Assembly (NCBI GenBank): GCA_945889715.1
Contig: CAMDCI010000004.1
Span: 1-40,874 of the forward strand
DNA from: Bifidobacterium breve
Lineage (GTDB): Bacteria > Actinomycetota > Acidimicrobiia > Acidimicrobiales > Ilumatobacteraceae
Reading direction: 5' to 3'
DNA length: 40,874 nt
In this document: positions 25,118 through 32,992 of the stretch, in pieces
Position numbering within the stretch: the stretch's first letter is position 1
How the letters are laid out: every line of letters starts with the position of its first letter
Translations under genes and position numbers: made by a program
Notes under the pieces: generated by a model
The model's input: the letters and a program-made list of their open reading frames with translations, nothing else
The model's database searches: none
What the model was told of the DNA's origin: nothing

Positions 25118-26775
25118 CCACTGTTGCCTCTCTGCTCCGAGCCAGAAAAGGCGACCAAAACGCCGGCTACATCTTTGAAGGACACACCTACACCTGGGAT
25201 CAAGTTGTTTCTGAGTCGGCAATTCGTGCCTCAATTTTGGCCGAACTACTTTCTGATGACCGCCCGCCTCATGTCGGAATCCTTCTTGAGAACACCCCGG
25301 ACTATCTCTTTTGGATCGGCGGCGCAGCACTTGTTGGTGCATGCATCGTTGGCATCAACCCAACTCGGCGCGGAAGTGAATTAGAACGCGATATTCAGCA
25401 CACCGATTGCCAAATCATCGTGAGTGATCAAAATGGCATCAAACTTATTGATGGTTTACAAATAGGAGTCGATGCGAACAAAGTTATTGACGTTGATTCC
25501 GTTCAACATCACAATCAACTTCGACAACATCGTGATGCGGCACTCCCCGATCACGAACCCGACGAAAATAGCATTCTGTTCTTACTCTTCACATCTGGCT
25601 CAACAAGCGCACCCAAGGCTGTCGTTTGCACCAACCAACGGATGGCAACCGCCAGCGTGCGCGCTGGGCAAATTTACGGCGTCACCGCCGACGAAATTTG
25701 CTATTGCCCGATGCCACTATTCCATGGCAACGCGTTGATGGCCTGTTGGGGGCCCGCCCTTGCCGTTGGAGCAACTCTGGTTCTTCGTCGCAAGTTTTCT
25801 GCAAGCAATTTCATGCCCGATATTCGGGCACATCAATGCACCTATTTCACCTACGTGGGTCGCACGATCGCCTACATCCTTGGCCAACCCGTTTCGAGTG
25901 AGGATCAAAACAACACGTTGCGTCTCGGGTTTGGCACAGAAGCCAGCGCTCTTGATCGCGAACGTTTCCTCGAACGATTCGGTTGCGACCTGGTCGAAGG
26001 TTATGGATCAAGCGAAAGTGTCGTCGCAATCATTCGCACTCCCGACACACCGACTCACGCACTTGGCAAAGAACGAGCCGATATGGCTGGTCAAGTGTGC
26101 ATCGTTAATCCCGATACCAATGTTGAGTGCCCGAGAGTTCAATTTGACGAATTTGGGGCAATCACTAATCCAGAATGCATCGGTGAAATCGTCAGTTTGA
26201 GCGGTGGAACTTCGTTTGAGGGTTACTACAACAATCGAGAAGCGTCAACCGAACGCGTTCGTAACGGCTGGTATTGGACGGGAGATCTTGGTTATCGCGA
26301 TGACGCCGGGTTTTTCTATTTTGGTGGACGAAGCGCCGATTGGTTGCGCGTCGATAGTGAGAACTTTGCGGCCGGACCGGTTGAAAACATCGTTTCACGA
26401 TTTCCCGGAGTCATCATGGCTGCGGTCTACCCCGTTCCCGACCCAACAACTGGCGACATGGTGATGGTGGCTATTGAGATGAACGAAGCAAACCAGTTCT
26501 CACCGCACGAATTTGATGAGTTCTTATCTCAGCAGCGTGATCTTGGCACCAAATGGTCACCACAAATTGTTCGGGTGATCGAAGCGATGCCACTCACCGC
26601 CAACAACAAAGTGCATAAGCCACCGCTACGTGCGAGCAAATGGCTCACGTCAGATTCGCACTATTGGCGATCAGAGCGCAACCAACCCCTACAACTCATG
26701 ACCGACTCCGACAAGAATGATCTTGAACAACGCTTTGCATCAAATGGCCGAAGCCATATTTTGTCGGCGCTCTAA
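25114..26775 (+). CDS. Acyl-CoA synthetase (AMP-forming), copy 1
   Basis: 553 residues from ATG 25114 (ATGA overlap). Activates a carboxylic acid to its acyl-CoA through an acyl-adenylate. Phosphate loop T-S-G-S-T-S-A-P-K (160-168), the A5-like G-Y-G-S-S-E-S (297-302), Y-W-T-G-D-L-G-Y (387-394), hinge G-R-S-A-D-W-L-R-V-D-S-E-N-F (405-418) and the C-terminal catalytic lysine Lys499 in N-N-K-V-H-K. The N-P-T-R-R-G segment (82-87) is shared with FadD17-type ligases of steroid side chains (family recollection, not a search). It is paralogous to the ligase at 29167-30843. The substrate is probably a bulky acid, but this is inference. Confidence 0.93.
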   Translation: MTTVASLLRARKGDQNAGYIFEGHTYTWDQVVSESAIRASILAELLSDDRPPHVGILLENTPDYLFWIGGAALVGACIVGINPTRRGSELERDIQHTDCQIIVSDQNGIKLIDGLQIGVDANKVIDVDSVQHHNQLRQHRDAALPDHEPDENSILFLLFTSGSTSAPKAVVCTNQRMATASVRAGQIYGVTADEICYCPMPLFHGNALMACWGPALAVGATLVLRRKFSASNFMPDIRAHQCTYFTYVGRTIAYILGQPVSSEDQNNTLRLGFGTEASALDRERFLERFGCDLVEGYGSSESVVAIIRTPDTPTHALGKERADMAGQVCIVNPDTNVECPRVQFDEFGAITNPECIGEIVSLSGGTSFEGYYNNREASTERVRNGWYWTGDLGYRDDAGFFYFGGRSADWLRVDSENFAAGPVENIVSRFPGVIMAAVYPVPDPTTGDMVMVAIEMNEANQFSPHEFDEFLSQQRDLGTKWSPQIVRVIEAMPLTANNKVHKPPLRASKWLTSDSHYWRSERNQPLQLMTDSDKNDLEQRFASNGRSHILSAL

Positions 26776-26783
26776 TTCAAATC

Positions 26784-27320
26784 TCAGTTTTCTGATTTCC
26801 AGATCTGCCAAGACTCAAGGCATTCAGGCAACTCACCTCGGCCCGTTTGATTTGCTGGCCAATTCGCGTCATCGAGTCCTACTGGAGCGTTAGGCATGGT
26901 GTGGCCGTACCACAACAAGTGCTTACGTCGAGCGAACAACCAATGTCCTTCAACACACTTGTATGTATCGTGATATTGAATTTGTTGGATGATCCAGTTT
27001 CCATCGGCATCTTCAATTTCACCACGACATGACACAATTCCAGTCGCGCTGAACTGATCAGCAACATCGATCAAATGATTGTTAACTTGCAGAATGACAC
27101 GACCCAATGCGTGCATCTGACTGTCAAAACTTTCTTTCAAGGCCTGCGTTCCCGAAGATTCTCTCGTCACCTTGATATCTGGAATAAACAGCCCGGCAAG
27201 ATTTTGCGTATCTCGAGCACCATAGAAAATCGCGTACCGGCTTGCTAGTTGACGAATCTCTTCAGATGCAATCAGCCACGCAACGGGGTCAACATGCCGC
27301 AATGCATTCGAGTGTGTCAC
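26784..27320 (-). CDS. NTF2/SnoaL-fold protein (SnoaL_4-like, possible dehydratase or isomerase)
   Basis: 178 residues. Fold seen in E-E-I-R-Q-L-A-S-R-Y-A-I-F-Y-G-A-R-D, the opening helix of the SnoaL-like family, then strands containing V-N-N-H-L-I-D-V and Y-H-D-T-Y-K-C-V-E-G-H-W-L-F-A-R-R-K-H, the usual closing strands. This family includes scytalone-type dehydratases and the bile-acid 7-alpha-dehydratase BaiE; most actinobacterial members are untested. Candidate polar pocket residues are Tyr24, Asp28 and the His in N-N-H and Y-H-D. Its start overlaps the stop of the SDR gene upstream (ATGA), so the two are co-translated and probably act on the same compound. Confidence 0.85.
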   Translation of the reverse strand: MTHSNALRHVDPVAWLIASEEIRQLASRYAIFYGARDTQNLAGLFIPDIKVTRESSGTQALKESFDSQMHALGRVILQVNNHLIDVADQFSATGIVSCRGEIEDADGNWIIQQIQYHDTYKCVEGHWLFARRKHLLWYGHTMPNAPVGLDDANWPANQTGRGELPECLESWQIWKSEN

Positions 27321-28108
27321 GTTCGCGGACCTCCCGGCAGTGGATGGGGATGAGCGGTTGGTTGTAGCAGTGCATCGGTCCCACCATCAACAAACAAAAT
27401 TTGACCAACCACGTACGAAGCTTCTTGCGAACCCAAGAATGCGATCGCACTCGCGATTTCTTCTGGTTGGCCCCAACGGCCTCGAGGTATCGGAATCATG
27501 TCAAGAGAATCCTTCACACCTGGCATATCGAGCAACGGACGCGTCATGCCCGTATCAATCACGCCTGGCGCAACCGCATTGATTCGTACTCCTGATTTCA
27601 TCCATTCGGCAGCATTCATTCGAACCCAGAAGGCAATCGCCAATTTGCCAGCAGGATATGCGACGAAGGCTGCAGGAGAACTAAAACGCGCGACAACCGA
27701 TTCTTCATCTTGCTGCATATAGGCCATGGCGTCATCGACCGACAGGCCAGGAGTCATCGTTGTCGAGTTTGAAGAAATCATCACAACGGCCGAGTTCGTT
27801 CCTTTTTCAAGCGCTGGACGCAGACCATTGACAATGGCCAAGGTTCCAAAGAAATTCACGCGCACAATCAGTTCGTTTGGTACAGGGGTGCTGACACCAG
27901 CGCATGGCACCAGTCCATCCAAGACTCCCCCGCACAACGCGTTCACTTCATCAACAATCCGCTGTCGATCGGCGGGCTTTGCAAGATCGCCGCACACATC
28001 GGCGTCTCGAAGATCGACTCCGATCACTCGATGGCCCTGAGCGACAAGTTTTGCCTGTGTGGCAGCACCAATTCCTGACGCCGTTCCTGTGACACAGATT
28101 GTCCCCAT
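27317..28108 (-). CDS. SDR of the 3-alpha-hydroxysteroid dehydrogenase/carbonyl reductase type
   Basis: 263 residues from ATG 28108 with GAGGGG seven bases upstream; the 20 extra in-frame codons would run over the operator. T-G-T-A-S-G-I-G (7-14), then V-D-L-R-D-A-D-V near 31-38, which closely resembles the V/I-D-I-R-D-A-E-V of Comamonas 3-alpha-HSD/carbonyl reductase. Also present: C-A-G (69-71), serine near 112, Tyr151-P-A-G-Lys155, a long insert between the serine and the tyrosine (113-148), and G-R-W-G-Q-P-E-E-I. NAD preference is suggested by Asp32. The likely reaction is oxidation of a ring hydroxyl. Regulated with the divergent oxidoreductase through the operator at 28135. Confidence 0.92.
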   Translation of the reverse strand: MGTICVTGTASGIGAATQAKLVAQGHRVIGVDLRDADVCGDLAKPADRQRIVDEVNALCGGVLDGLVPCAGVSTPVPNELIVRVNFFGTLAIVNGLRPALEKGTNSAVVMISSNSTTMTPGLSVDDAMAYMQQDEESVVARFSSPAAFVAYPAGKLAIAFWVRMNAAEWMKSGVRINAVAPGVIDTGMTRPLLDMPGVKDSLDMIPIPRGRWGQPEEIASAIAFLGSQEASYVVGQILFVDGGTDALLQPTAHPHPLPGGPRT

Positions 28109-28134
28109 GACTGCCCCTCGATTCAAATTCCGTT

Positions 28135-28151
28135 TCTGACAGTGTGTCAGA
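28135..28151. promoter_or_regulatory. Palindromic operator, site 2 of the island regulon
   Basis: TCTGACAGTGTGTCAGA: perfect seven-base arms around three bases, the same core spacing as the sites at 23662 and 38086/38107. It sits in the 79-base gap between the divergent SDR (start 28108) and oxidoreductase (start 28188) genes, so a bound repressor could shut both promoters. Confidence 0.75.
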
Positions 28152-28187
28152 TCGCAGGAGTACTTCACGGATCGCTACGGTTGAGTC

Positions 28188-29162
28188 ATGCGTTCCATCG
28201 TTTGCAATCAGTTTGCCCCCCTGTCCGAATTGCGGCTTGAGGAAAAGCCTGCGCCCGAACTCTTCCCAGGTTCTGTTCGTATTGCCGTCACAGCATGTGG
28301 CGTTAATTTCGTTGATGCCCTATTTGTTCAAGGCAAATACCAAATCAAACCGCCAACCCCATTCGTTCCAGGAATGGAAGTCGTCGGCCGCATTACCGAA
28401 GTCGCCCCAGACGTCACTGATGTGCCGCTCGGTTCGCGAGTATTCGCCAATGTTGGCCTCGGAGGCTTTAGTTCTGAGGCGGTCGTGTCGGCCAAGCGAA
28501 TCATGAAACTGCCCGACACTCTGTCTGATGGTCAGGCAGCAACGTTCATGCAAAGTTATCTCACCGCCTGGTTCGCACTTGTTGAACGCGCTCATGTCGA
28601 ACGCGACAAGTGCCTCTTGGTTTTAGGTGCCGGAAGCGGAGTCGGCCTTGGCGCAGTTGATGTCGGCCGGGCACTCGGGTTGCGTGTCATCGCTGCCGCT
28701 TCAACTGAAGAAAAACGCAATCTTGCGCTCGAACGCGGTGCATTCGCCGTGATTGATTCGACTCTTTCAGCGGACGAAGTCAAGGAAGAGGCCAAGCGTC
28801 TCTCTGGTGGTGGAATTGACTACCTATACGACCCCGTCGGTGGCGATCTTGGCGAAACTTGTTTACGCGCGCTCACCGATGACGGTCAATATCTGGTGAT
28901 TGGCTTTGTGGCCGGTATCCCGAAGCTTCCGGCCAATCAGGTGTTGTTACGCAATCGCCGAGTTACGGGCGTTGATTGGGGCGGATGGGCCGGCAAGAAC
29001 CCCGGGCTCAATGACCGTATGTTGACTGAAGTCATGGCTTTGATTGCGGCTGGAGAACTTCGACCTGTCGAACCCCAGACATATCCGTTAGAACAGGCAG
29101 CACAAGCCCTACAAGATCTCGAAGACCGCAAGGTCGCCGGCAAAATAGCGTTGATCCCCTAA
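28188..29162 (+). CDS. Zinc-independent medium-chain oxidoreductase (quinone/enoyl reductase type)
   Basis: 324 residues. MDR superfamily, NADPH:quinone oxidoreductase branch. Catalytic-domain start with G-V-N-F-V-D-A-L (38-45), F-V-P-G-M-E-V-V-G (59-67), and nucleotide loop G-A-G-S-G-V-G (147-153), followed by G-A-V-D-V-G-R-A. The Cys/His zinc ligands of alcohol dehydrogenases are absent. Members reduce quinones, 2-alkenals or enoyl-CoA double bonds with NADPH; it may handle a double bond in the island's pathway. It sits 36 bases from operator site 2 and converges on the ligase gene with a four-base gap. Confidence 0.92.
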   Translation: MRSIVCNQFAPLSELRLEEKPAPELFPGSVRIAVTACGVNFVDALFVQGKYQIKPPTPFVPGMEVVGRITEVAPDVTDVPLGSRVFANVGLGGFSSEAVVSAKRIMKLPDTLSDGQAATFMQSYLTAWFALVERAHVERDKCLLVLGAGSGVGLGAVDVGRALGLRVIAAASTEEKRNLALERGAFAVIDSTLSADEVKEEAKRLSGGGIDYLYDPVGGDLGETCLRALTDDGQYLVIGFVAGIPKLPANQVLLRNRRVTGVDWGGWAGKNPGLNDRMLTEVMALIAAGELRPVEPQTYPLEQAAQALQDLEDRKVAGKIALIP

Positions 29163-29166
29163 CGAA

Positions 29167-30843
29167 TCAATCCAACAATGCTCCACGATTGTTGGCAGCA
29201 AACTTTTCACGGAGCTCATTTGCTTCAACCCGAGTGAATTGTGAAAAGGCAATCTCTTTCGCTGGACGCCACCACAACTGAGCATCGTCAAGAATCTCAA
29301 CATCGTGCCATCGTTTTAAAACCAATTCGCGCTTGATCACTTTGTTTGACGGGGTCATCGGGAACTCTTCAACAATCTGCACAAAGGTTGGCACCCACTT
29401 CGGACCGAGATCGGTTTGTGCTCGCAAGAACTCTGCAAACTCGTCTGAGTTAATTGTTGTCCCTGGTTGTATCTGTAGCGCCGCCATAACGCGATCACCC
29501 ATGTCGAAATCTGGAATGCCATACACAGCAGCAAGAATGACATCGGGATGGCGCATCAAAATACGTTCAATAGGAGCGCCTGCAAAGTTCTCGCCATCGA
29601 CGCGCATCCAATCGGCACTTCGTCCCGCAAAATAGAAAAAACCATCGGCGTCGCGATACGCCAGATCTCCGGTCCAGTAAGCCCCATCACGAATACGTTC
29701 ACTATTTGCTTCCGGATTATTCCAGTAACCCTCAAACGTTCCGCCGCCACCATTGACAATTTCACCAGTGGCCTCTTCTGAATTCATGAGCCGACCATCA
29801 TTGTCAAAGATTGCGCGTGGACACTCTTGATTAGTCGCCGGATCGCGCACTGTGATTGTTGCTTGCGCTGCCACGCCAAGAGATCCGGTGGGCATGTTAG
29901 GGACACGCACTATGGATGCACCAGTCTCTGTTTGGCCGTAGCCGTCGGTGAGCTTGCAATCAAATCGCTCAGCAAACCTCAACAGATCAATTTCGGAACC
30001 CTCGTTACCAAAACCACGACGCAAGGGATTGTCGCGATCATCGTCCTGTTCGGGAGTTGCCAAAATATAGGTCAATGGCTTGCCCACATAATTGAAATAA
30101 GTAGCACCAAATTGACGGACATCAGACAAGAACTCACTCGCCGAGAATTTACGGCGCAAAGCAATCGTTGACCCATAAACCAAACTTGGAGCCCATGCGG
30201 TGAATAACGCATTTGAATGGAACAGCGGCATGCAGATATACGTCGTATCTTCTGGCGTGAGTGCAATGATCATGTTCATTGACTGAGCTACAAAATTAAG
30301 TCGCTGGTGACTGGTGATAACTGCCTTCGGTGCGCCACTCGTACCCGAAGTGAAAAGTAACAAAAAAGTGTCAGTCGGATTTACCGGACATTCTTGGGCT
30401 GTGGGCAATGACGCGCCGTCATAAGCCGCAATTGCTTGCGCGTAATTGTCGGACTCCACAACCATGACACCACCCTCGGTGACACCAAGGCCGAGCCCAT
30501 CAAGCAAATTGACTTGACTCGTTTCGGTCACGACAATTTGACACGACGTATGGGTGATATCGCGGGCAAGCTCGGCACCTCGGCGAGTTGGGTTGATACC
30601 AACGATCACCGACCCAGTCACTGCAGCAACCCCCAACCACATTGTGAACTCTGGAGTGTTCTCCAGCAATACCCCAATATGAGGGGACGTACCTTCTGGG
30701 CGGCTTCGCAAAATATTGAGCCACATCGCTGCACGCGACGCGACCCCTGAACACCAATCTCGATAGGTCAATGATTCATTATCAAAGCGGATTGCGATGT
30801 TGTCATCTGTACTTCGAGCACGGACGTGATCAGCAAACGTCAT
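29167..30843 (-). CDS. Acyl-CoA synthetase (AMP-forming), copy 2
   Basis: 558 residues from ATG 30843, ten bases after the stop of the flavin reductase; an in-frame ATG at 30894 would overlap that gene by 41 bases and is less likely. Same layout as the copy at 25114: N-P-T-R-R-G, phosphate loop T-S-G-T-S-G-A-P-K, G-Y-G-Q-T-E-T, Y-W-T-G-D-L-A-Y, G-R-S-A-D-W-M-R-V-D-G-E-N-F, and catalytic lysine in S-N-K-V-I-K-R-E-L. The two copies are clearly related but far from identical, so they probably activate different intermediates or substrates. Last gene of the leftward transporter–reductase–ligase unit controlled from 38.1 kb. Confidence 0.93.
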   Translation of the reverse strand: MTFADHVRARSTDDNIAIRFDNESLTYRDWCSGVASRAAMWLNILRSRPEGTSPHIGVLLENTPEFTMWLGVAAVTGSVIVGINPTRRGAELARDITHTSCQIVVTETSQVNLLDGLGLGVTEGGVMVVESDNYAQAIAAYDGASLPTAQECPVNPTDTFLLLFTSGTSGAPKAVITSHQRLNFVAQSMNMIIALTPEDTTYICMPLFHSNALFTAWAPSLVYGSTIALRRKFSASEFLSDVRQFGATYFNYVGKPLTYILATPEQDDDRDNPLRRGFGNEGSEIDLLRFAERFDCKLTDGYGQTETGASIVRVPNMPTGSLGVAAQATITVRDPATNQECPRAIFDNDGRLMNSEEATGEIVNGGGGTFEGYWNNPEANSERIRDGAYWTGDLAYRDADGFFYFAGRSADWMRVDGENFAGAPIERILMRHPDVILAAVYGIPDFDMGDRVMAALQIQPGTTINSDEFAEFLRAQTDLGPKWVPTFVQIVEEFPMTPSNKVIKRELVLKRWHDVEILDDAQLWWRPAKEIAFSQFTRVEANELREKFAANNRGALLD

Positions 30844-30853
30844 CACTGCATTG

Positions 30854-32974
30854 TCAGAGCTCACGAGCAACTCGATTCGCTGTATGTATTGCACCTTCGA
30901 TGTAACCGATATTCAAGGCGTCTCCTACTACTTGAACTCGTATCCCAAGATCCCTCAGCAACTCTGCCAACTGCACGTCTGGTTCAACTTGAGATGCAAC
31001 AACGACCGAGTCACCACGAACTTCAAATTCGTCTTCACCGACCCGGTATCGAACTGAAACCTTGTCGATTGAAACAACCGTGGCATCACGAACTAGCACA
31101 ACCCCGTGCTTCGTTGCTTTGATTACTGCCGTCCAACGACGAGGCATCGCCATAGGGAGCCCCAAATGCGGACCTTCTTCTAATACGGTGACCTTCCGAC
31201 CGCGTTCGGCGAGAAACTCTGCGAGTTCAAGCCCAACCAAACCCCCACCTACTACCACGACTCGCCTACCAACTGGCATCCAAGTCTTTGAGAGCGTTCG
31301 AATACGATCGGCCGAGTTCAACAGTCCGAGCGATCTGCCAGTGGCCACTGCAAATTTGCCGAACGAATTCAGTGACCGCTGATCGGCACCTGCCTCACCA
31401 GTGATGACGCCCCGCAAAGCATCACCTGTCAGCACATGTGGCAGGTTGGCCCCCGGCACGTCTGGCAATCCGCGGCGAGCCCCGGTCGCCACAACAATTT
31501 CATCAGCATTCAATGCAGCAACGACTTCGCGAGTCGCTTCAGTTGATAACAAAACATCAACATTAAGTCGTTGAATTTCGTGAGTGAGCCAATCAACTAA
31601 CAATTGATTAGCCGGAGTCGTCAACTGCGAGAACCACATGGTTCCTCCGAGTCGCGAGCCCTTCTCAATCAGGGTGACTTTGGCCCCGCGAACCGCCGCC
31701 ACTCGCGCCGCCTCCATACCTCCTGGTCCACCACCGATCACGACAACATGTTTCGCCGTCGGCATTGGAGCAAGAACCGCAACGCTTTCATTGCACAACG
31801 CTGGGTTGACTGCACACTTCGGATTACCGTCAAAGAAGTTTTGTTCAACGCATACATAACAGTTGATGCATGGGCGAACTGAAGCACGTTGACCTTCGCG
31901 AATTTTGTTCACCAGTTCGGCGTCGGCCAACAATTGGCGACCCATTGAAACAAAATCGCATTCACCGAGCGCCAACATCTCGTCGGCAATTTCGGGAAGC
32001 ATTCGACCAACGGCGATCACCGGAATGGTCACATGCTGCTTGACGATTTTGGTGTATTCACGGTATTGAGCAACTTCAGATGGCAGAGGTCCTTGTGTGA
32101 AATCGGCGAACGGATTGTGCGCATTCGCCGACACATGAATTGCATCCGCACCAGCTTCTTCAATCAATGCCGAAGCTCGCGCCGTCTCATCGGGAGTGAG
32201 ACCATCTTCAAGTCCAAATTCAAAACCATTCACTCGCACGAGCACCGGGTAATCGTCACCAACAACCCGCTTGATCGCCCTCACTACTTCGCAGGTGAGG
32301 CGAGCTCGATTTTCTAGGGAGCCTCCCCAACGATCGTCCCGCTTGTTGTAGCCGCGTGAAAGGAATGTCGAAAGCAAATACCCGTGCGCCGCATGAATTT
32401 CGATTGCATCGACACCTGCTTGTTTCACTCGTCGAGCAGCTTGCGCGAACTGATCAATCACCCATGCCAAATCATCCTCATCGGCGATCTTGTACGTCGC
32501 CTTCTTTCCCTGCGTCGCTATCGCCAATCCCATTAATTCTGACATCGGATTGTCGCGGAGCGCCGACAAATCTGGCTTGCTGTCCAACAACGACGGGACC
32601 AACTGCGGTCGACCATCGGCAGTATCAACACCTGCTGTCTTGCCGTGATGACATAACTGCATGCACAGTTTTCCGCCAACAGCGTGAATTGAGTCGGCTA
32701 GTCGGCGAATTCCCGGAATGAACTTGTCATCTGAGAAAGCAGGTTGATGCCGACTCGTTGCGCCAATGGGCCACGCAACAGCACCAGTGCCGGTAATCAC
32801 TAATGCCGTACCGCCTGCAGCGCGCGCGGTGTAATGGGCGATTTCGCCGTCACTAATTTCGCCTTCAACGCACAGGTTCATATCCATCGCTGGCAGAAAA
32901 ACACGATTACTCAATTCAAGTCCAGCGATTCGGCCTGGAGCGAGAAGTGCGTTGAAATGCGGTTCGGTCATCAC
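30854..32974 (-). CDS. NADH:flavin oxidoreductase with Fe-S cluster (2,4-dienoyl-CoA reductase / BaiCD-BaiH type)
   Basis: 706 residues. N-terminal old-yellow-enzyme barrel with FMN (about 1-365): catalytic I-H-A-A-H-G-Y-L (193-200) and R-W-G-G-S-L-E-N-R (215-223). Then the 4Fe-4S cysteines C369, C372, C375 and C387. A nucleotide-binding half carries FAD loop G-G-G-P-G-G (414-419) and a second G-G-G-L-V-G for NAD(P)H. The third cysteine is spaced C-x2-C-x2-C, one residue shorter than my recollection of E. coli FadH (C-x2-C-x3-C). Known relatives reduce dienoyl-CoA or, in BaiCD/BaiH, insert or remove steroid ring double bonds. It lies between the transporter and the ligase, separated from the transporter by 18 bases. 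Confidence 0.93.
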   Translation of the reverse strand: MMTEPHFNALLAPGRIAGLELSNRVFLPAMDMNLCVEGEISDGEIAHYTARAAGGTALVITGTGAVAWPIGATSRHQPAFSDDKFIPGIRRLADSIHAVGGKLCMQLCHHGKTAGVDTADGRPQLVPSLLDSKPDLSALRDNPMSELMGLAIATQGKKATYKIADEDDLAWVIDQFAQAARRVKQAGVDAIEIHAAHGYLLSTFLSRGYNKRDDRWGGSLENRARLTCEVVRAIKRVVGDDYPVLVRVNGFEFGLEDGLTPDETARASALIEEAGADAIHVSANAHNPFADFTQGPLPSEVAQYREYTKIVKQHVTIPVIAVGRMLPEIADEMLALGECDFVSMGRQLLADAELVNKIREGQRASVRPCINCYVCVEQNFFDGNPKCAVNPALCNESVAVLAPMPTAKHVVVIGGGPGGMEAARVAAVRGAKVTLIEKGSRLGGTMWFSQLTTPANQLLVDWLTHEIQRLNVDVLLSTEATREVVAALNADEIVVATGARRGLPDVPGANLPHVLTGDALRGVITGEAGADQRSLNSFGKFAVATGRSLGLLNSADRIRTLSKTWMPVGRRVVVVGGGLVGLELAEFLAERGRKVTVLEEGPHLGLPMAMPRRWTAVIKATKHGVVLVRDATVVSIDKVSVRYRVGEDEFEVRGDSVVVASQVEPDVQLAELLRDLGIRVQVVGDALNIGYIEGAIHTANRVAREL

Positions 32975-32992
32975 TGATTCTCTCGAAGACTT

